Assembly: GCA_963784425.1 (NCBI GenBank)
Contig: CAWARM010000002.1
Coordinates: 36,106 to 100,105 of the forward strand
Reading direction: 5' to 3'
Source of the DNA: SHZL01 sp963784425
GTDB lineage: Bacteria > Pseudomonadota > Gammaproteobacteria > Xanthomonadales > SZUA-36
DNA length: 64,000 nucleotides
In this document: positions 26,291-35,384 of the stretch, in pieces
Layout of the letters: every line of letters begins with the position of its first letter
How positions within the stretch are numbered: the stretch's first letter is position 1
Position numbers and translations under genes: made by a program
Notes under the pieces: model-generated
Seen by the model: only the letters and a program-made list of their open reading frames with translations
The model's database searches: none
What the model was told of the DNA's origin: nothing

Positions 26291-26803
26291 GTGAGCCTGA
26301 AGGACCAACCCGGGCAAAAAAGAGCTGCAGCTAGCCACATCGCAGAAGGTGACTTGCAGTGCGCAGCTCTACAGGCTGAACTGGACCAGTCAATTCCACT
26401 GAGCCGGGCCATGCAACTCAGGGTATCCGGCTGGTCGGACCAGGATCTCACTCTCGTGGCGCCCCTGGCACCCAATATTAACGATAAGGGCAGCGCTTTT
26501 GGGGGCAGTCTCAGCGCCCTGCTCACGCTGGCTGGCTGGGGCCTGCTGTGGCTGCGGACAAAGGAAGCCAGCATGCTTTGTGACCTGGTGATTCACCGCG
26601 CCGAAATTCGCTACGTGCGGCCGGTGACCGGGCCGATCCAGGTCCGCTGCCCCCAACCAGGGGACGCGGAATGGCTGCTATTTTTCGACCAGTTCGAAAG
26701 CAGGGGCAAGGCGAGGATACGACTCCGTCCCGTGGTACTGGACTCAGCAGGACAAGAAGCAGTAACGTTCCAGTCTGAATTCGTCGCGTTGAAGAGGAAT
26801 TGA
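26291..26803 (+). CDS. YiiD C-terminal-type thioesterase
   Basis: 170 residues from GTG 26291. The frame is open from ATG 26168, but that region overlaps the divergent transporter leader and does not fit the family. The core LQAELDQSIPLSRAMQLRV, then PNINDKGSAFGGSLSALLTLAGW and EIRYVRPVTGPI, matches the hot-dog YiiD_C domain (putative acyl-CoA thioesterase). The substrate is unknown. The stop lies one base before the next gene's ATG. Confidence 0.8.
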   Translation: MSLKDQPGQKRAAASHIAEGDLQCAALQAELDQSIPLSRAMQLRVSGWSDQDLTLVAPLAPNINDKGSAFGGSLSALLTLAGWGLLWLRTKEASMLCDLVIHRAEIRYVRPVTGPIQVRCPQPGDAEWLLFFDQFESRGKARIRLRPVVLDSAGQEAVTFQSEFVALKRN

Positions 26804-26804
26804 A

Positions 26805-27290
26805 ATGAAACGGATGATGTACAGGCAGAAATCAATCAAGCCCGGTGCGACGGTAGCGGCGCAAACCCGGATAAAGTTTCTGGTGATGTTGCCGATGATA
26901 TTCCTGGTGCTGTCCTTACCGGGTTGTCTTCCGCCCAGCGGAATTGAGGAAAACCGCACCGACACATTAAAGCAATACGAAGCACTTGTGCGCTGGAGTG
27001 AGTGGGACGGTGCGGTGAACTTTCTTGCCCCAGCCTACGTGGCAGAGCACCCCGTAAGCCAGATCGAAATGGAACGCCTGCAGATGTTCAAGGTGACCAG
27101 CTACACGCTGCGAGCCTTTGCCGTGACCGACGGGGGCATGACCGCGATACAAACTGTAGACATCAAAATGTACAACAACACCCAGGCCGTGGAGCGCACG
27201 ATCACGGATGAGCAGGTGTGGCGCTATGACCCCGCGTTAAAGCACTGGCTGCTTTACAGTGGTTTGCCGGACCCCACTAAGCGCCGTTAA
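26805..27290 (+). CDS. small lipoprotein of unknown function
   Basis: 161 residues. A basic N-terminus, a hydrophobic stretch and the lipobox LPGC (near residue 45) mark a lipoprotein. The mature part is a compact alpha-beta domain (KQYEALVRWSEWDGAVNFL, TLRAFAVTDGGMTAIQTVDI, QVWRYDPALKHWLLYSGLP), resembling NTF2-like uncharacterised lipoproteins. It is preceded by AGAGGA and is probably cotranscribed with the thioesterase gene. Confidence 0.75.
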   Translation: MKRMMYRQKSIKPGATVAAQTRIKFLVMLPMIFLVLSLPGCLPPSGIEENRTDTLKQYEALVRWSEWDGAVNFLAPAYVAEHPVSQIEMERLQMFKVTSYTLRAFAVTDGGMTAIQTVDIKMYNNTQAVERTITDEQVWRYDPALKHWLLYSGLPDPTKRR

Positions 27291-27293
27291 CCA

Positions 27294-29153
27294 TCAAGGT
27301 GCGGAACACAGGCAATGAGCGGCCAGGGTAAAACCGCCGCCGGCACTGGCCAATAGCCGCAAGTCATTCAATACGCTCTGGAATAAGCCGCTATTCATCC
27401 ACGCATCGGCGTGCCGGGTAAGTCCCAGCCGGGATGCCTTATTCCCCACCAGATTCAGCAAAAAGGTTTCTATTGGGCTAAGCTCCGCTTCGTTGTATTC
27501 CACATGGTAATCCGCACCCAATCCAGCAATACGCGCCGCGGAATCTATCGCCTGCTGCAGAGTTCCGGTTTGATCCACCAAGCCCCGGTCCTTGGCTTGT
27601 GTCCCGCTCCATACCCGTCCGCGCGCGACCTCGTCAACCGCCTGCTCGGTCATGCCCCTGCCCTTGGCGACAACCTGTAGGAATTCACGGTACGTTCGAT
27701 CGGTTGCAGTCTGGAAAATGCGCTTCAGATCCTGGTCCAGCGGCATGTCCAGCCGCAGCTTCCCGGCCAATGGTGTCGTACCCACGCCATCGGTATGAAT
27801 GCCAATTTTTTCCAGCGGTCGCGAAAAAGTCGGGATGAACCCAAACACCCCGATGGAGCCGGTGATAGACGCGGGGCTGGCCCAGACTTCTTCCCCGGCC
27901 ATAGCGATCCAGTAAGCGCCCGAGGCAGCCACGTCGCTCATGGATATCACCACGGTCTTGCCGCTGTCCCTGAGCGCCTGCACCTCGCGGCGAATGATTT
28001 CGGAAGCGAAGCTGTCGCCACCGGGGCTGTTAAGCCGCAGCACTACCGCCTTGACCGCAGAGTCTTCACCCACAGTCCGCAGCCGTTCGGCCATGGTTTC
28101 AGAGCCGATTGCGCCTGGTGGCTGCACGCCTCGCAGGATTTCTCCTTCTGCCACCACCACGGCCACCTTGTTTACAGAATCCGGCCCGTGTGCCGGTTCC
28201 GTGAGTTCCAGGTATTTGTCAAAAACGACCTGGCGAAATCCTTCGCTGCCTTTTGCAGATGCACCCAGGCGGGCGAGTTCCTCATTGGCCTCGGGGCGGC
28301 TCATCAGCCGGTCAACCAGCCCCTGGTCCAGCGCCAGTTTGGCGAAATCACCGCCCGCTGCATCCAGACGGTTGGCAAAATCGTTTACTGCCTGGGACAG
28401 GTCGAGTAAAGGGATACCGCGTTGTCGGGAGATGGCTTCAAGATACTGCTGCCAAAGGCTTCCAAGCCAGTACAGGTTAGCTTCGCGGTCTGCCGGAGAC
28501 ATATCGTTGCGGATAAACGGTTCCATTGCGGATTTGAACTCGCCCACCCGGAACAGGTTTACCTCGACCTCCAGCTTGTCCAGGCCGTCCTTGTAAAAAT
28601 TACGGTAGTTGGAAAAGCCGTCCAACCACACCATGCCTTCCGGGTTTAACCAGATTTCATCCGCCATGGAGGCCAGGTAGTACTGCTGCTGAGTGAGTTG
28701 GTCGGTCACCGCCACTACCGGCTTGCCGGAGGTTTTGAAATCCAGCACTGCGGCTTCCAGCTCGCCCAGCTGAGCCAGGCCGATATGCTCCATGTAACCC
28801 GGATCGATGACCAGCCGCACGATGTCCTTGTCATCACGCGCGCGCCGCATGGCCTCGACCAAATCACGCAGACGGGTTTCGGATGGTTTTTCCTCGGTAG
28901 CCTGCATCAGGGCTTGATCCAGCGGCGTACCACTGTATTCCTCAACTACGCTGCCGGAGGGGCTGATGATCAAGGCAGTATTGGGCTGTACTACCAGCGA
29001 ATTGCCGGTGTCAATGAACGCCATAACCAGCAAAAAAAGAATAATCAGAAAGGCGACGTTTAGCACCAGCTTCCGGGCGCCATCGATAACGTTCCAGATG
29101 CCGAGGAAAAACCGTGTCAGCGCAGATCTTTCGGAATTGGGCATTTCAACCAT
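27294..29153 (-). CDS. sppA: signal peptide peptidase SppA, 67-kDa type
   Basis: 619 residues with one N-terminal membrane helix (about 29-47) and two tandem Clp/crotonase-like peptidase S49 halves. The catalytic dyad is visible: Lys207 in VGEFKSAMEPF and Ser411 in SDVAASGAYWIA. It degrades cleaved signal peptides at the inner membrane. The long two-domain form is typical of gammaproteobacteria. It is divergent from pspA with a 223-bp gap. Confidence 0.95.
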   Translation of the reverse strand: MVEMPNSERSALTRFFLGIWNVIDGARKLVLNVAFLIILFLLVMAFIDTGNSLVVQPNTALIISPSGSVVEEYSGTPLDQALMQATEEKPSETRLRDLVEAMRRARDDKDIVRLVIDPGYMEHIGLAQLGELEAAVLDFKTSGKPVVAVTDQLTQQQYYLASMADEIWLNPEGMVWLDGFSNYRNFYKDGLDKLEVEVNLFRVGEFKSAMEPFIRNDMSPADREANLYWLGSLWQQYLEAISRQRGIPLLDLSQAVNDFANRLDAAGGDFAKLALDQGLVDRLMSRPEANEELARLGASAKGSEGFRQVVFDKYLELTEPAHGPDSVNKVAVVVAEGEILRGVQPPGAIGSETMAERLRTVGEDSAVKAVVLRLNSPGGDSFASEIIRREVQALRDSGKTVVISMSDVAASGAYWIAMAGEEVWASPASITGSIGVFGFIPTFSRPLEKIGIHTDGVGTTPLAGKLRLDMPLDQDLKRIFQTATDRTYREFLQVVAKGRGMTEQAVDEVARGRVWSGTQAKDRGLVDQTGTLQQAIDSAARIAGLGADYHVEYNEAELSPIETFLLNLVGNKASRLGLTRHADAWMNSGLFQSVLNDLRLLASAGGGFTLAAHCLCSAP

Positions 29154-29316
29154 CCTGTGTAGGGAGTCCTATTCTAAGACTGCAGGCGCCGGGCTGCACA
29201 GCAATCCTTCGCCAGTTTAAGGTGCCCTCGCCAGATTTCGGCTATTTACGCCAGGACTTCACTGCAAAATTCAATTTTATGCGATTCATCCCTTTGAGTT
29301 TAAATGAATACACTTG

Positions 29317-29334
29317 CTGGCATGAATACTGCAT
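29317..29334 (+). promoter_or_regulatory. sigma-54-like promoter of pspA-pspC
   Basis: CTGGCATGAATACTGCAT keeps the invariant GG (29319-29320) and GC (29331-29332) with ten bases between, and reads close to TGGCACG-N4-TTGCA. It lies about 43 bp before the pspA ATG. Sigma-54 control with the activator PspF is established for E. coli pspA; no pspF gene is in this window. Confidence 0.7.
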
Positions 29335-29376
29335 CTATCTGCTCAGCAAAGCCCAACCACCACAGGAGTCAGTACC

Positions 29377-30084
29377 ATGGGGACCTTTTCGCGACTGCGC
29401 TATGTAATTGCGGCCAACATCAATGCATTGATTGAAAAAGCCGAAGACCCGGAGAAGCTGCTGCGTGCATTGATTCGGGAAATGGAAGATGCCGGCGAGG
29501 AAACCCGGCTGGCCAGCGCTGAATTACTGGCTGAGCAGCAGCACCTGGCGAGGCTCGAGCAAGAGCTCAACGAAGAAGCCACCCTGTGGCACGGCAGGGC
29601 AGAACACGCTGTGCAGGAACAGCGTGAAGATTTGGCCAGGGCGGCGCTGAAAGCCCGTGCAGAAGTGCTGGACCGGCGCACCGCAGTCGTGCAACAGCAC
29701 CTGGGCGTTGCAGACCGGCTTAAGCAATTGGAAACGGACGTACAGACGCTCAAGAGCAAACTTGCAGAAGCAAAGCTGAAACTGAAAAGCGGCTATGCCC
29801 GACCAACGACCGGCAAATCTCCCCGCATCGCACCCCAGGCAAGCCTGTCGCCCTCGGAAAAGCGCGTGCGCCAGGCGCTGGGTCGCTTTGATCGCCTGCA
29901 AACCCAGGTCGAAAACCTTGAAGCCCGGGTACGATCCTACGAAGTAGGCGGAGCAACACCCGCCATTTGGAATTCATGCTCTTTGGAAGCAACCGCGGAT
30001 CCTGTGGTCGAAAACGAATTGCAGCGCCTCAAACAGCGCCTGGCTGAAGCGCAGCAGACCAGGAGGCAGCAGCCTGAACCATGA
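29377..30084 (+). CDS. pspA: phage shock protein A
   Basis: 235 residues, almost wholly predicted coiled coil, starting MGTFSRLRYVIAANINALIEKAEDPEKLL as in PspA/IM30 proteins. It binds and stabilises the inner membrane under stress and in E. coli restrains PspF. Its end overlaps pspC by four bases. No pspB gene is present between them. Confidence 0.93.
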   Translation: MGTFSRLRYVIAANINALIEKAEDPEKLLRALIREMEDAGEETRLASAELLAEQQHLARLEQELNEEATLWHGRAEHAVQEQREDLARAALKARAEVLDRRTAVVQQHLGVADRLKQLETDVQTLKSKLAEAKLKLKSGYARPTTGKSPRIAPQASLSPSEKRVRQALGRFDRLQTQVENLEARVRSYEVGGATPAIWNSCSLEATADPVVENELQRLKQRLAEAQQTRRQQPEP

Positions 30085-30389
30085 GCTCACCGGCCAACAC
30101 CACACCATTACTGGCGGGCGTCTGCAGCCGCTTCGCCAACCTGCTGCATTTCAATGTTTGGGCCTTGCGTGCTGTTTTTATTGTCCTGTTATTAGCCAAG
30201 ACTGTGCTGGCGGTAATTGTTTACGGCGTGCTGGCCCTGTTGTTTCACGCCGCGGGTCGGCGCCGCCAGCCAGAGGATGCCGCTCATGCACAGGCTCCGG
30301 CCAACGCGTCCCAGCCAGGCCCGCAGGACGAGCGCATCAGGGATTTGGACCGGAGGTTCAGGGAGTGGGAGCAATCAGTGGGCAAGTAG
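30081..30389 (+). CDS. pspC: PspC-domain membrane protein
   Basis: 102 residues. An N-terminal PspC domain has LLAGVCSRFANLLHFNVWALRAVFIVLLL and a hydrophobic second half; the C-terminal 50 residues are hydrophilic with a short charged helix (ERIRDLDRRFREWEQ). It is an inner-membrane stress sensor partner of PspA. Convergent with the MATE gene after 19 bp. Confidence 0.9.
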   Translation: MSSPANTTPLLAGVCSRFANLLHFNVWALRAVFIVLLLAKTVLAVIVYGVLALLFHAAGRRRQPEDAAHAQAPANASQPGPQDERIRDLDRRFREWEQSVGK

Positions 30390-30408
30390 TATTCCGTGAC
30401 TGGCCGCG

Positions 30409-31806
30409 TCAGGCATTTACCCGGGCAGAGCGGATCAGCCACGAGGTGCGATGCAGGAACCTGCCAGTGAGCAGCACCGCACCAACTGACAGGCCTGCAA
30501 TCATCCCGATCCACATGCCTGCAGGGCCAAGCCCGACACTGAAGGTGAGGTAATAGCCCAGGCTCATACCCACCAGCCAATAGGCAACCAGGTTGAAGAG
30601 CATAGGTATTTTCGTATCTTTCAATCCGCGCAAAGCACCGGCGGAACAGATCTGGATGCCATCGGGTAACTGAAACACCGCGGCATAGAACAGCAGGCTG
30701 ACCGCCATTGCCGCAACGGCAGCGTCGTCGGTATACATGCCAACGATCTGCGCGGGAAACACGAACATGACGGTCATGCTCACGCACTGTGAGGTCGCTA
30801 CCATCAATATTCCCACGATACCGGCGTAGCGCGCGGAGGCCGGATCCTTGCGCCCCAGGGCGTTGCCAACACGCACTGCTACAGCGCTCGACATGCCGAG
30901 GGGAATCATGAACACCAGGGCGGAAAAATTGATGGCGACCAGATGAGCAGCCGAAGGCAAAGGACCCAGGCGTCCTATCAGCAAGGCAGCACCAACGAAC
31001 AGCAGGCCTTCAAGCGAAACTGAAACAGCAATAGGAATCCCGAGATGCAGCAAGGAGGCAATTTCCCTCCACCGCGGCGCATCGAAACGATGGAACAGTT
31101 CAAAGGGTTTGAAGTGATGGTGCATAACCAGGTAGGACAGCACCATGCCAAGTTGCAGCCAAATCACGATGGCGGTGGCATAACCGCATCCGAGGGTTCC
31201 CAGGGCGGGGAAACCGAAATGTCCAAACATCAGGATGTAATTGAGCGGGATGTTCAGAGCAGCACCCAGGATGCCATAGAACATGGTCGGCCGGGTCCGA
31301 CCTGCACCTTCACTGAAAAACCGCAGCAGGAAGATCAGGCAAAGTGCCGGGGCACCCCAGGAAATCGCGCGCAGATAACCGGCAGCAACCGGGATGATCA
31401 CGGGGTCAATGCGAAACAGCTGCAGCAGGTGTTCGCTGAAATAGCACACTGCCCAATAGGGCACAGCAATGAACAAGGCGATCCACAGCGCCTGCCGGGT
31501 CAGTGCACCCGCCTCCAGCCTCCTGCCCGCGCCATCCAGGTGCGCCACGCTGGGCTGCACGGCCATCAACATGCCTATGGTAAACATCATCAGGGCCGAC
31601 CAGATCGAACCACCAACGCCCAGACCTGCCAGGGCAATGTCTTTTTGCGGCAAGTGGCCGGACATGACGGTATCGACAAAATTCATGCTGAAAATTGCCA
31701 CTTGGCCAAGTACCACGGGTATCGCCAGCTGCAAGGTGCGGCGCACCTCGGCGGGATGGTCGTGGGATTTGTTTATACTGTTCACAGGAGTAGTGTCTTG
31801 AGCCAT
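30409..31806 (-). CDS. MATE-family multidrug/Na+ antiporter
   Basis: 465 residues from ATG 31806; the longer open frame to 32052 is the shadow of the divergent epimerase. Twelve hydrophobic helices in two homologous halves; LAIPVVLGQVAIFSMNFVDTVMSG and INFSALVFMIPLGMSSAVAVRVGNALG are characteristic of NorM-type MATE exporters. The substrate is not predictable. Confidence 0.92.
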   Translation of the reverse strand: MAQDTTPVNSINKSHDHPAEVRRTLQLAIPVVLGQVAIFSMNFVDTVMSGHLPQKDIALAGLGVGGSIWSALMMFTIGMLMAVQPSVAHLDGAGRRLEAGALTRQALWIALFIAVPYWAVCYFSEHLLQLFRIDPVIIPVAAGYLRAISWGAPALCLIFLLRFFSEGAGRTRPTMFYGILGAALNIPLNYILMFGHFGFPALGTLGCGYATAIVIWLQLGMVLSYLVMHHHFKPFELFHRFDAPRWREIASLLHLGIPIAVSVSLEGLLFVGAALLIGRLGPLPSAAHLVAINFSALVFMIPLGMSSAVAVRVGNALGRKDPASARYAGIVGILMVATSQCVSMTVMFVFPAQIVGMYTDDAAVAAMAVSLLFYAAVFQLPDGIQICSAGALRGLKDTKIPMLFNLVAYWLVGMSLGYYLTFSVGLGPAGMWIGMIAGLSVGAVLLTGRFLHRTSWLIRSARVNA

Positions 31807-31849
31807 GGCCGCAAACCGGCCGGGCATTGTACCGCAGGGATGTAAAGCC

Positions 31850-32839
31850 ATGAGCCTTAATGCATTTGTAACCGGGGCTACAGGATTCGTCGGCTCCAAC
31901 CTGGTACGGGAACTGCACCACCAGGGTTGGAACGTTTCGATCTTCGCACGACCTACTTCATCGCTGGACGACATCCGCGATGTTCCGGTTACGGTGCACC
32001 TTGGTGATCTTGCTGATGCAGACTCGGTCTCGCGCGCGCTGCCCGAGCACACCGATGCAGTATTTCATGTCGCTGCCAACATCAACGTCTGGTCCCGCAA
32101 TAACGCTGAGCAGAGCCGGACCAACATTGATGGCACCCGGTCCGTGATCGAAGCAGCGGTCCGGAACAATGCCGGCCGCCTGGTTCACACATCGAGTTTC
32201 ACTACCTGGGGGCTGCGGGACGCTGTGCTCAACGAGCAGAGTCCGCGCACCGATGCTACCGACTGGATCAATTACGTGCGCACCAAGCATGTTGCCCAGT
32301 TGATGGTAAAGGAGGCGGATAACCAAGGGCGACTTGATGCGGTTATTCTCTGTCCTGCGCATATTCTTGGCCCGGGTGACCGGCATAACTGGTCAACTAT
32401 GCTGCGCATGGTTCATCGCGGCAAGCTGCCGGGCGCGCCGCCAGGTGGGGGCTCATTTGCCGATGTGCGCGAAGTGGCCAAAGCGCATATCGCGGCTTTC
32501 CACCAGGGCGCAAAGGGTGAATCCTATTTGTTGGGTGGTGAGGATGCCTCATTCCTCGAGTTGATCAAGCTCGCTGGCGAACTGCTCGGAAAGCCTGTTC
32601 CTGCCAGGGCAACACCCGGGTGGATACTGCGCTCCGCGGCCAGGGTGAAAACCTACTTTGCCGAGCTGACGGGCAAAGAGCCGGACATTACCCCTGAGTC
32701 GGCCGTCATGATCAGTCATCACATCCACTGCGATTCAAGCCGTGCCTGCAGGGAGCTGGGTTACCGCTCAACACCCATCCGGCCCCTGCTGCAGGACACC
32801 ATTGACTGGCTGTGGAAAGCAGGCATCATGAACTCATGA
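31850..32839 (+). CDS. NAD(P)-dependent epimerase/dehydratase (extended SDR)
   Basis: 329 residues from ATG 31850. The Rossmann motif GATGFVGSNL at 8-17 and the catalytic YVRTK (Tyr-x3-Lys) place it among extended short-chain dehydrogenases, nearest in look to dihydroflavonol-4-reductase-like proteins. The substrate is unknown. The start lies 43 bp from the divergent MATE start. The end overlaps the DUF3667 gene by four bases. Confidence 0.88.
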   Translation: MSLNAFVTGATGFVGSNLVRELHHQGWNVSIFARPTSSLDDIRDVPVTVHLGDLADADSVSRALPEHTDAVFHVAANINVWSRNNAEQSRTNIDGTRSVIEAAVRNNAGRLVHTSSFTTWGLRDAVLNEQSPRTDATDWINYVRTKHVAQLMVKEADNQGRLDAVILCPAHILGPGDRHNWSTMLRMVHRGKLPGAPPGGGSFADVREVAKAHIAAFHQGAKGESYLLGGEDASFLELIKLAGELLGKPVPARATPGWILRSAARVKTYFAELTGKEPDITPESAVMISHHIHCDSSRACRELGYRSTPIRPLLQDTIDWLWKAGIMNS

Positions 32840-33957
32840 GCAAGACCGAAGAGAAAACCAGGAGCGCGGCTGCTGCGAAGCCCTTGGTGGTTCCAAACAG
32901 GCGTTATACCCTGGCCCCGAGAAAGCTGGCCAATTCGCCGGCCTGCCTCAATTGCGGCACTGAACTGAAGGGGCCGTTCTGCTATTACTGCGGCCAGCCG
33001 GACAAGAACCTGATGCGCTTTTTTCCGGCTTTGCTGCGTGACCTGCTGGAAGATGTACTCGACCTGGATTCGCGTTTCATGCGCACCCTCAGACCGCTGC
33101 TGTTCCACCCGGGCAAGCTGACACGTGACTATCTCGATGGGCGGCGCTTTCGTTATGTCGCCCCCATGCGGCTCTACATTTTCTGCAGCATGCTCTTCTT
33201 TATTCTCGCCGGCACGCTCGCAGGCGATGCCATAGACATCCTGGGAAATGCAGATGGAAAACCCGGGGGCCTGCATCTGATCTTCGGCGATGACGACGAG
33301 GATAGCGCCAAGTCCTCCACTGCTGCCGGATCCGGCACGGAAATTCCCAAGAGCACCGGCGAGGCTGAGGCCGGCGGGAAAAAAGACGACGACACCATCA
33401 TCATAGACGGAACGCCATGGAACAAGGAAACCAACCCGGTCATCATCCCGGGCCTGCCGCAATTCATCAACAACTGGATCAACGACGAGATCGAAGAATC
33501 GCCCCAGAAAGGCCGGGATATCGAAGCCAACCCGGGGCTCATCGTCGACAAGCTATTTGACGTGTTGCCGGTCGCTGTGTTTGTGATGTTGCCGCTGGTC
33601 GCCCTGCTGTTCAAATTCTGGTACCTGTTCGCCGGCAAATATTATGTGGAGCATCTGATTCATGCCCTGCATAACCACGCCTTCCTGTTCCTGATTTTCA
33701 TCCTGACCCTGGTGACAGATTCCGTGGCGAACCTGCTGGACCCGACTGAGTCCGGCCAGCCCAGCGAAATCGCATCCAGGATTACCATAATCCTGCTGTG
33801 CTGGATTCCCCTGTACTTGCTGATTTCACTGAAAACCGTTTATCGGCAGGGTTGGGTGATGACCTTCTTGAAGTTCTCTATCATCGGCGTGTCGTACGTA
33901 GTATTGCTTGGACTCGTATCCGGCGCGGCGGCAGTAGCAGGTTTTGTCTTGCTTTAG
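32836..33957 (+). CDS. DUF3667 membrane protein with zinc-ribbon-like N-terminus
   Basis: 373 residues from ATG 32836 (ATGA overlap with the epimerase). A CLNCGTELKGPFCYYCGQ motif near 34-51 suggests a small zinc ribbon. RTLRPLLFHPGKLTRDYLDGRRFRYVAPMRLYIF is the DUF3667 core. A long acidic, low-complexity segment of about 100 residues follows the first helix, and four or so helices end the chain. Function unknown. Confidence 0.82.
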   Translation: MSKTEEKTRSAAAAKPLVVPNRRYTLAPRKLANSPACLNCGTELKGPFCYYCGQPDKNLMRFFPALLRDLLEDVLDLDSRFMRTLRPLLFHPGKLTRDYLDGRRFRYVAPMRLYIFCSMLFFILAGTLAGDAIDILGNADGKPGGLHLIFGDDDEDSAKSSTAAGSGTEIPKSTGEAEAGGKKDDDTIIIDGTPWNKETNPVIIPGLPQFINNWINDEIEESPQKGRDIEANPGLIVDKLFDVLPVAVFVMLPLVALLFKFWYLFAGKYYVEHLIHALHNHAFLFLIFILTLVTDSVANLLDPTESGQPSEIASRITIILLCWIPLYLLISLKTVYRQGWVMTFLKFSIIGVSYVVLLGLVSGAAAVAGFVLL

Positions 33958-33962
33958 GGGAA

Positions 33963-35336
33963 TCAGGCGTAGCGGGTTTGCAGAAACCGGAATGCAGCCC
34001 GCAGTCCCAGCGCTTCGCCACCTTCTGGCCGCCCTGGCCGGCCCGACTGGTTCCATGCGAAAGTATCGATGTGCACCCAGGGCGTTTTGCTGGTCACGAA
34101 CTGCTGCAGGAACAGGGCAGCGGTGATACAGCCTCCATAGGGACTTTTCGATGAGTTGTTCAGATCCGCGATCGGGCTCTTGATCTGCTCCACGTAGGGC
34201 TGATAGAGCGGCATGGTCCATAAGGGATCTTCGACTTCGTCACCTGCTTGCTGGATCGCCCGCGCCATGTCCGCGCGGTTGCTGAACAGTGGTGGCAGAT
34301 CGGCTCCAAGGGCTACCCTGGCGGCGCCGGTCAGGGTGGCAAAATCAATCACCAGGTCGGGATCGTTCTCACAGGCCAGTGCTAGGGCATCAGACAATAC
34401 CACCCGCCCCTCGGCATCTGTATTGCCGATTTCAACACTCAGTCCCTTGCGTGTAGCAATCACGTCACCCGGCCGGTAGGCATTGCCGGAAACCGAGTTT
34501 TCCACTGCTGGTAACAACACCAGCAAGCGGATCGGCAACTGATGCTCCATGACCAGGCGCGCCAGGGCCAGGGCATGGGCTGCTCCTCCCATGTCCTTTT
34601 TCATCAAGGCCATGCCGGAAGAATTCTTCAGGTCCAGCCCGCCTGTGTCGAAGCAAACGCCTTTGCCCACCAGGGCAAGCAAGGGTGCATCAGCTTCCCC
34701 CCAGGTCATTTGCACCAGCCGGGGCGCATTGCTGGATGCCCGCCCCACCGCATGTATGGCGGGAAAGTTGCGGCGCAACAGCTCATCGCCGGTGATTATT
34801 GTGCACTTCGCGCCAAAGCGGGCCGCTTCTGCCAGGACTGCATCGGCGAGTTGCTCCGGGCCAAGGTGCTCGGTCGGGGTATTGACCAGGTCACGCACCA
34901 GGCATTGAGCCGCGCACAGGGGTTGCACCTGTTGCGCAATGCCCGGCTTGAGTTCCAGTGTGCGCTTCGGCTGGCCGTTCTTACGGTAGCGGTCAAAACG
35001 GTAGGCGGCTAATCCCCAGCCCAGGCTGGCCTGACAGACCTGCTCTTCGGTCCAGTCGGATACAAGGATGTAGTTTCCTTCAGGCAGTTCGCGATAGATG
35101 GCTGCAAGCTGGTACAGCCAACCTTCATCCTGCATGCCGAAAATGCAACTCTGGATGTTACCGCGCTCATCCGGCAAGGCCAGGCATTGGCCAGGCCGTG
35201 CCTTGAACCCTGACGCTGCCAGCCACCGGCGCAAGCGCTCCGGAGCGCTTGCCAACCACTGCTCCAGAGCATATTTTTGAACGGGCACCAGCGGCACTGC
35301 CGCAGTGGAAGGCTTCTCGCTGACCTGGTAACTCAT
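33963..35336 (-). CDS. M17 leucyl aminopeptidase family protein
   Basis: 457 residues. The C-terminal catalytic domain shows GKGVCFDTGGLDLKNSSGM and KKDMGGAA with metal-binding Lys and Asp, and the family signature NTDAEGRVVLSDAL. The N-terminal domain is shorter than in PepA, closer to PepB-like members. It is a cytoplasmic two-metal aminopeptidase. Its stop faces the DUF3667 stop with only five bases between. Confidence 0.92.
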   Translation of the reverse strand: MSYQVSEKPSTAAVPLVPVQKYALEQWLASAPERLRRWLAASGFKARPGQCLALPDERGNIQSCIFGMQDEGWLYQLAAIYRELPEGNYILVSDWTEEQVCQASLGWGLAAYRFDRYRKNGQPKRTLELKPGIAQQVQPLCAAQCLVRDLVNTPTEHLGPEQLADAVLAEAARFGAKCTIITGDELLRRNFPAIHAVGRASSNAPRLVQMTWGEADAPLLALVGKGVCFDTGGLDLKNSSGMALMKKDMGGAAHALALARLVMEHQLPIRLLVLLPAVENSVSGNAYRPGDVIATRKGLSVEIGNTDAEGRVVLSDALALACENDPDLVIDFATLTGAARVALGADLPPLFSNRADMARAIQQAGDEVEDPLWTMPLYQPYVEQIKSPIADLNNSSKSPYGGCITAALFLQQFVTSKTPWVHIDTFAWNQSGRPGRPEGGEALGLRAAFRFLQTRYA

Positions 35337-35384
35337 CGTAACTCCCGTAGCTGGCTGGGCTGAATGGTAGCCGCGCCGGTGGAA

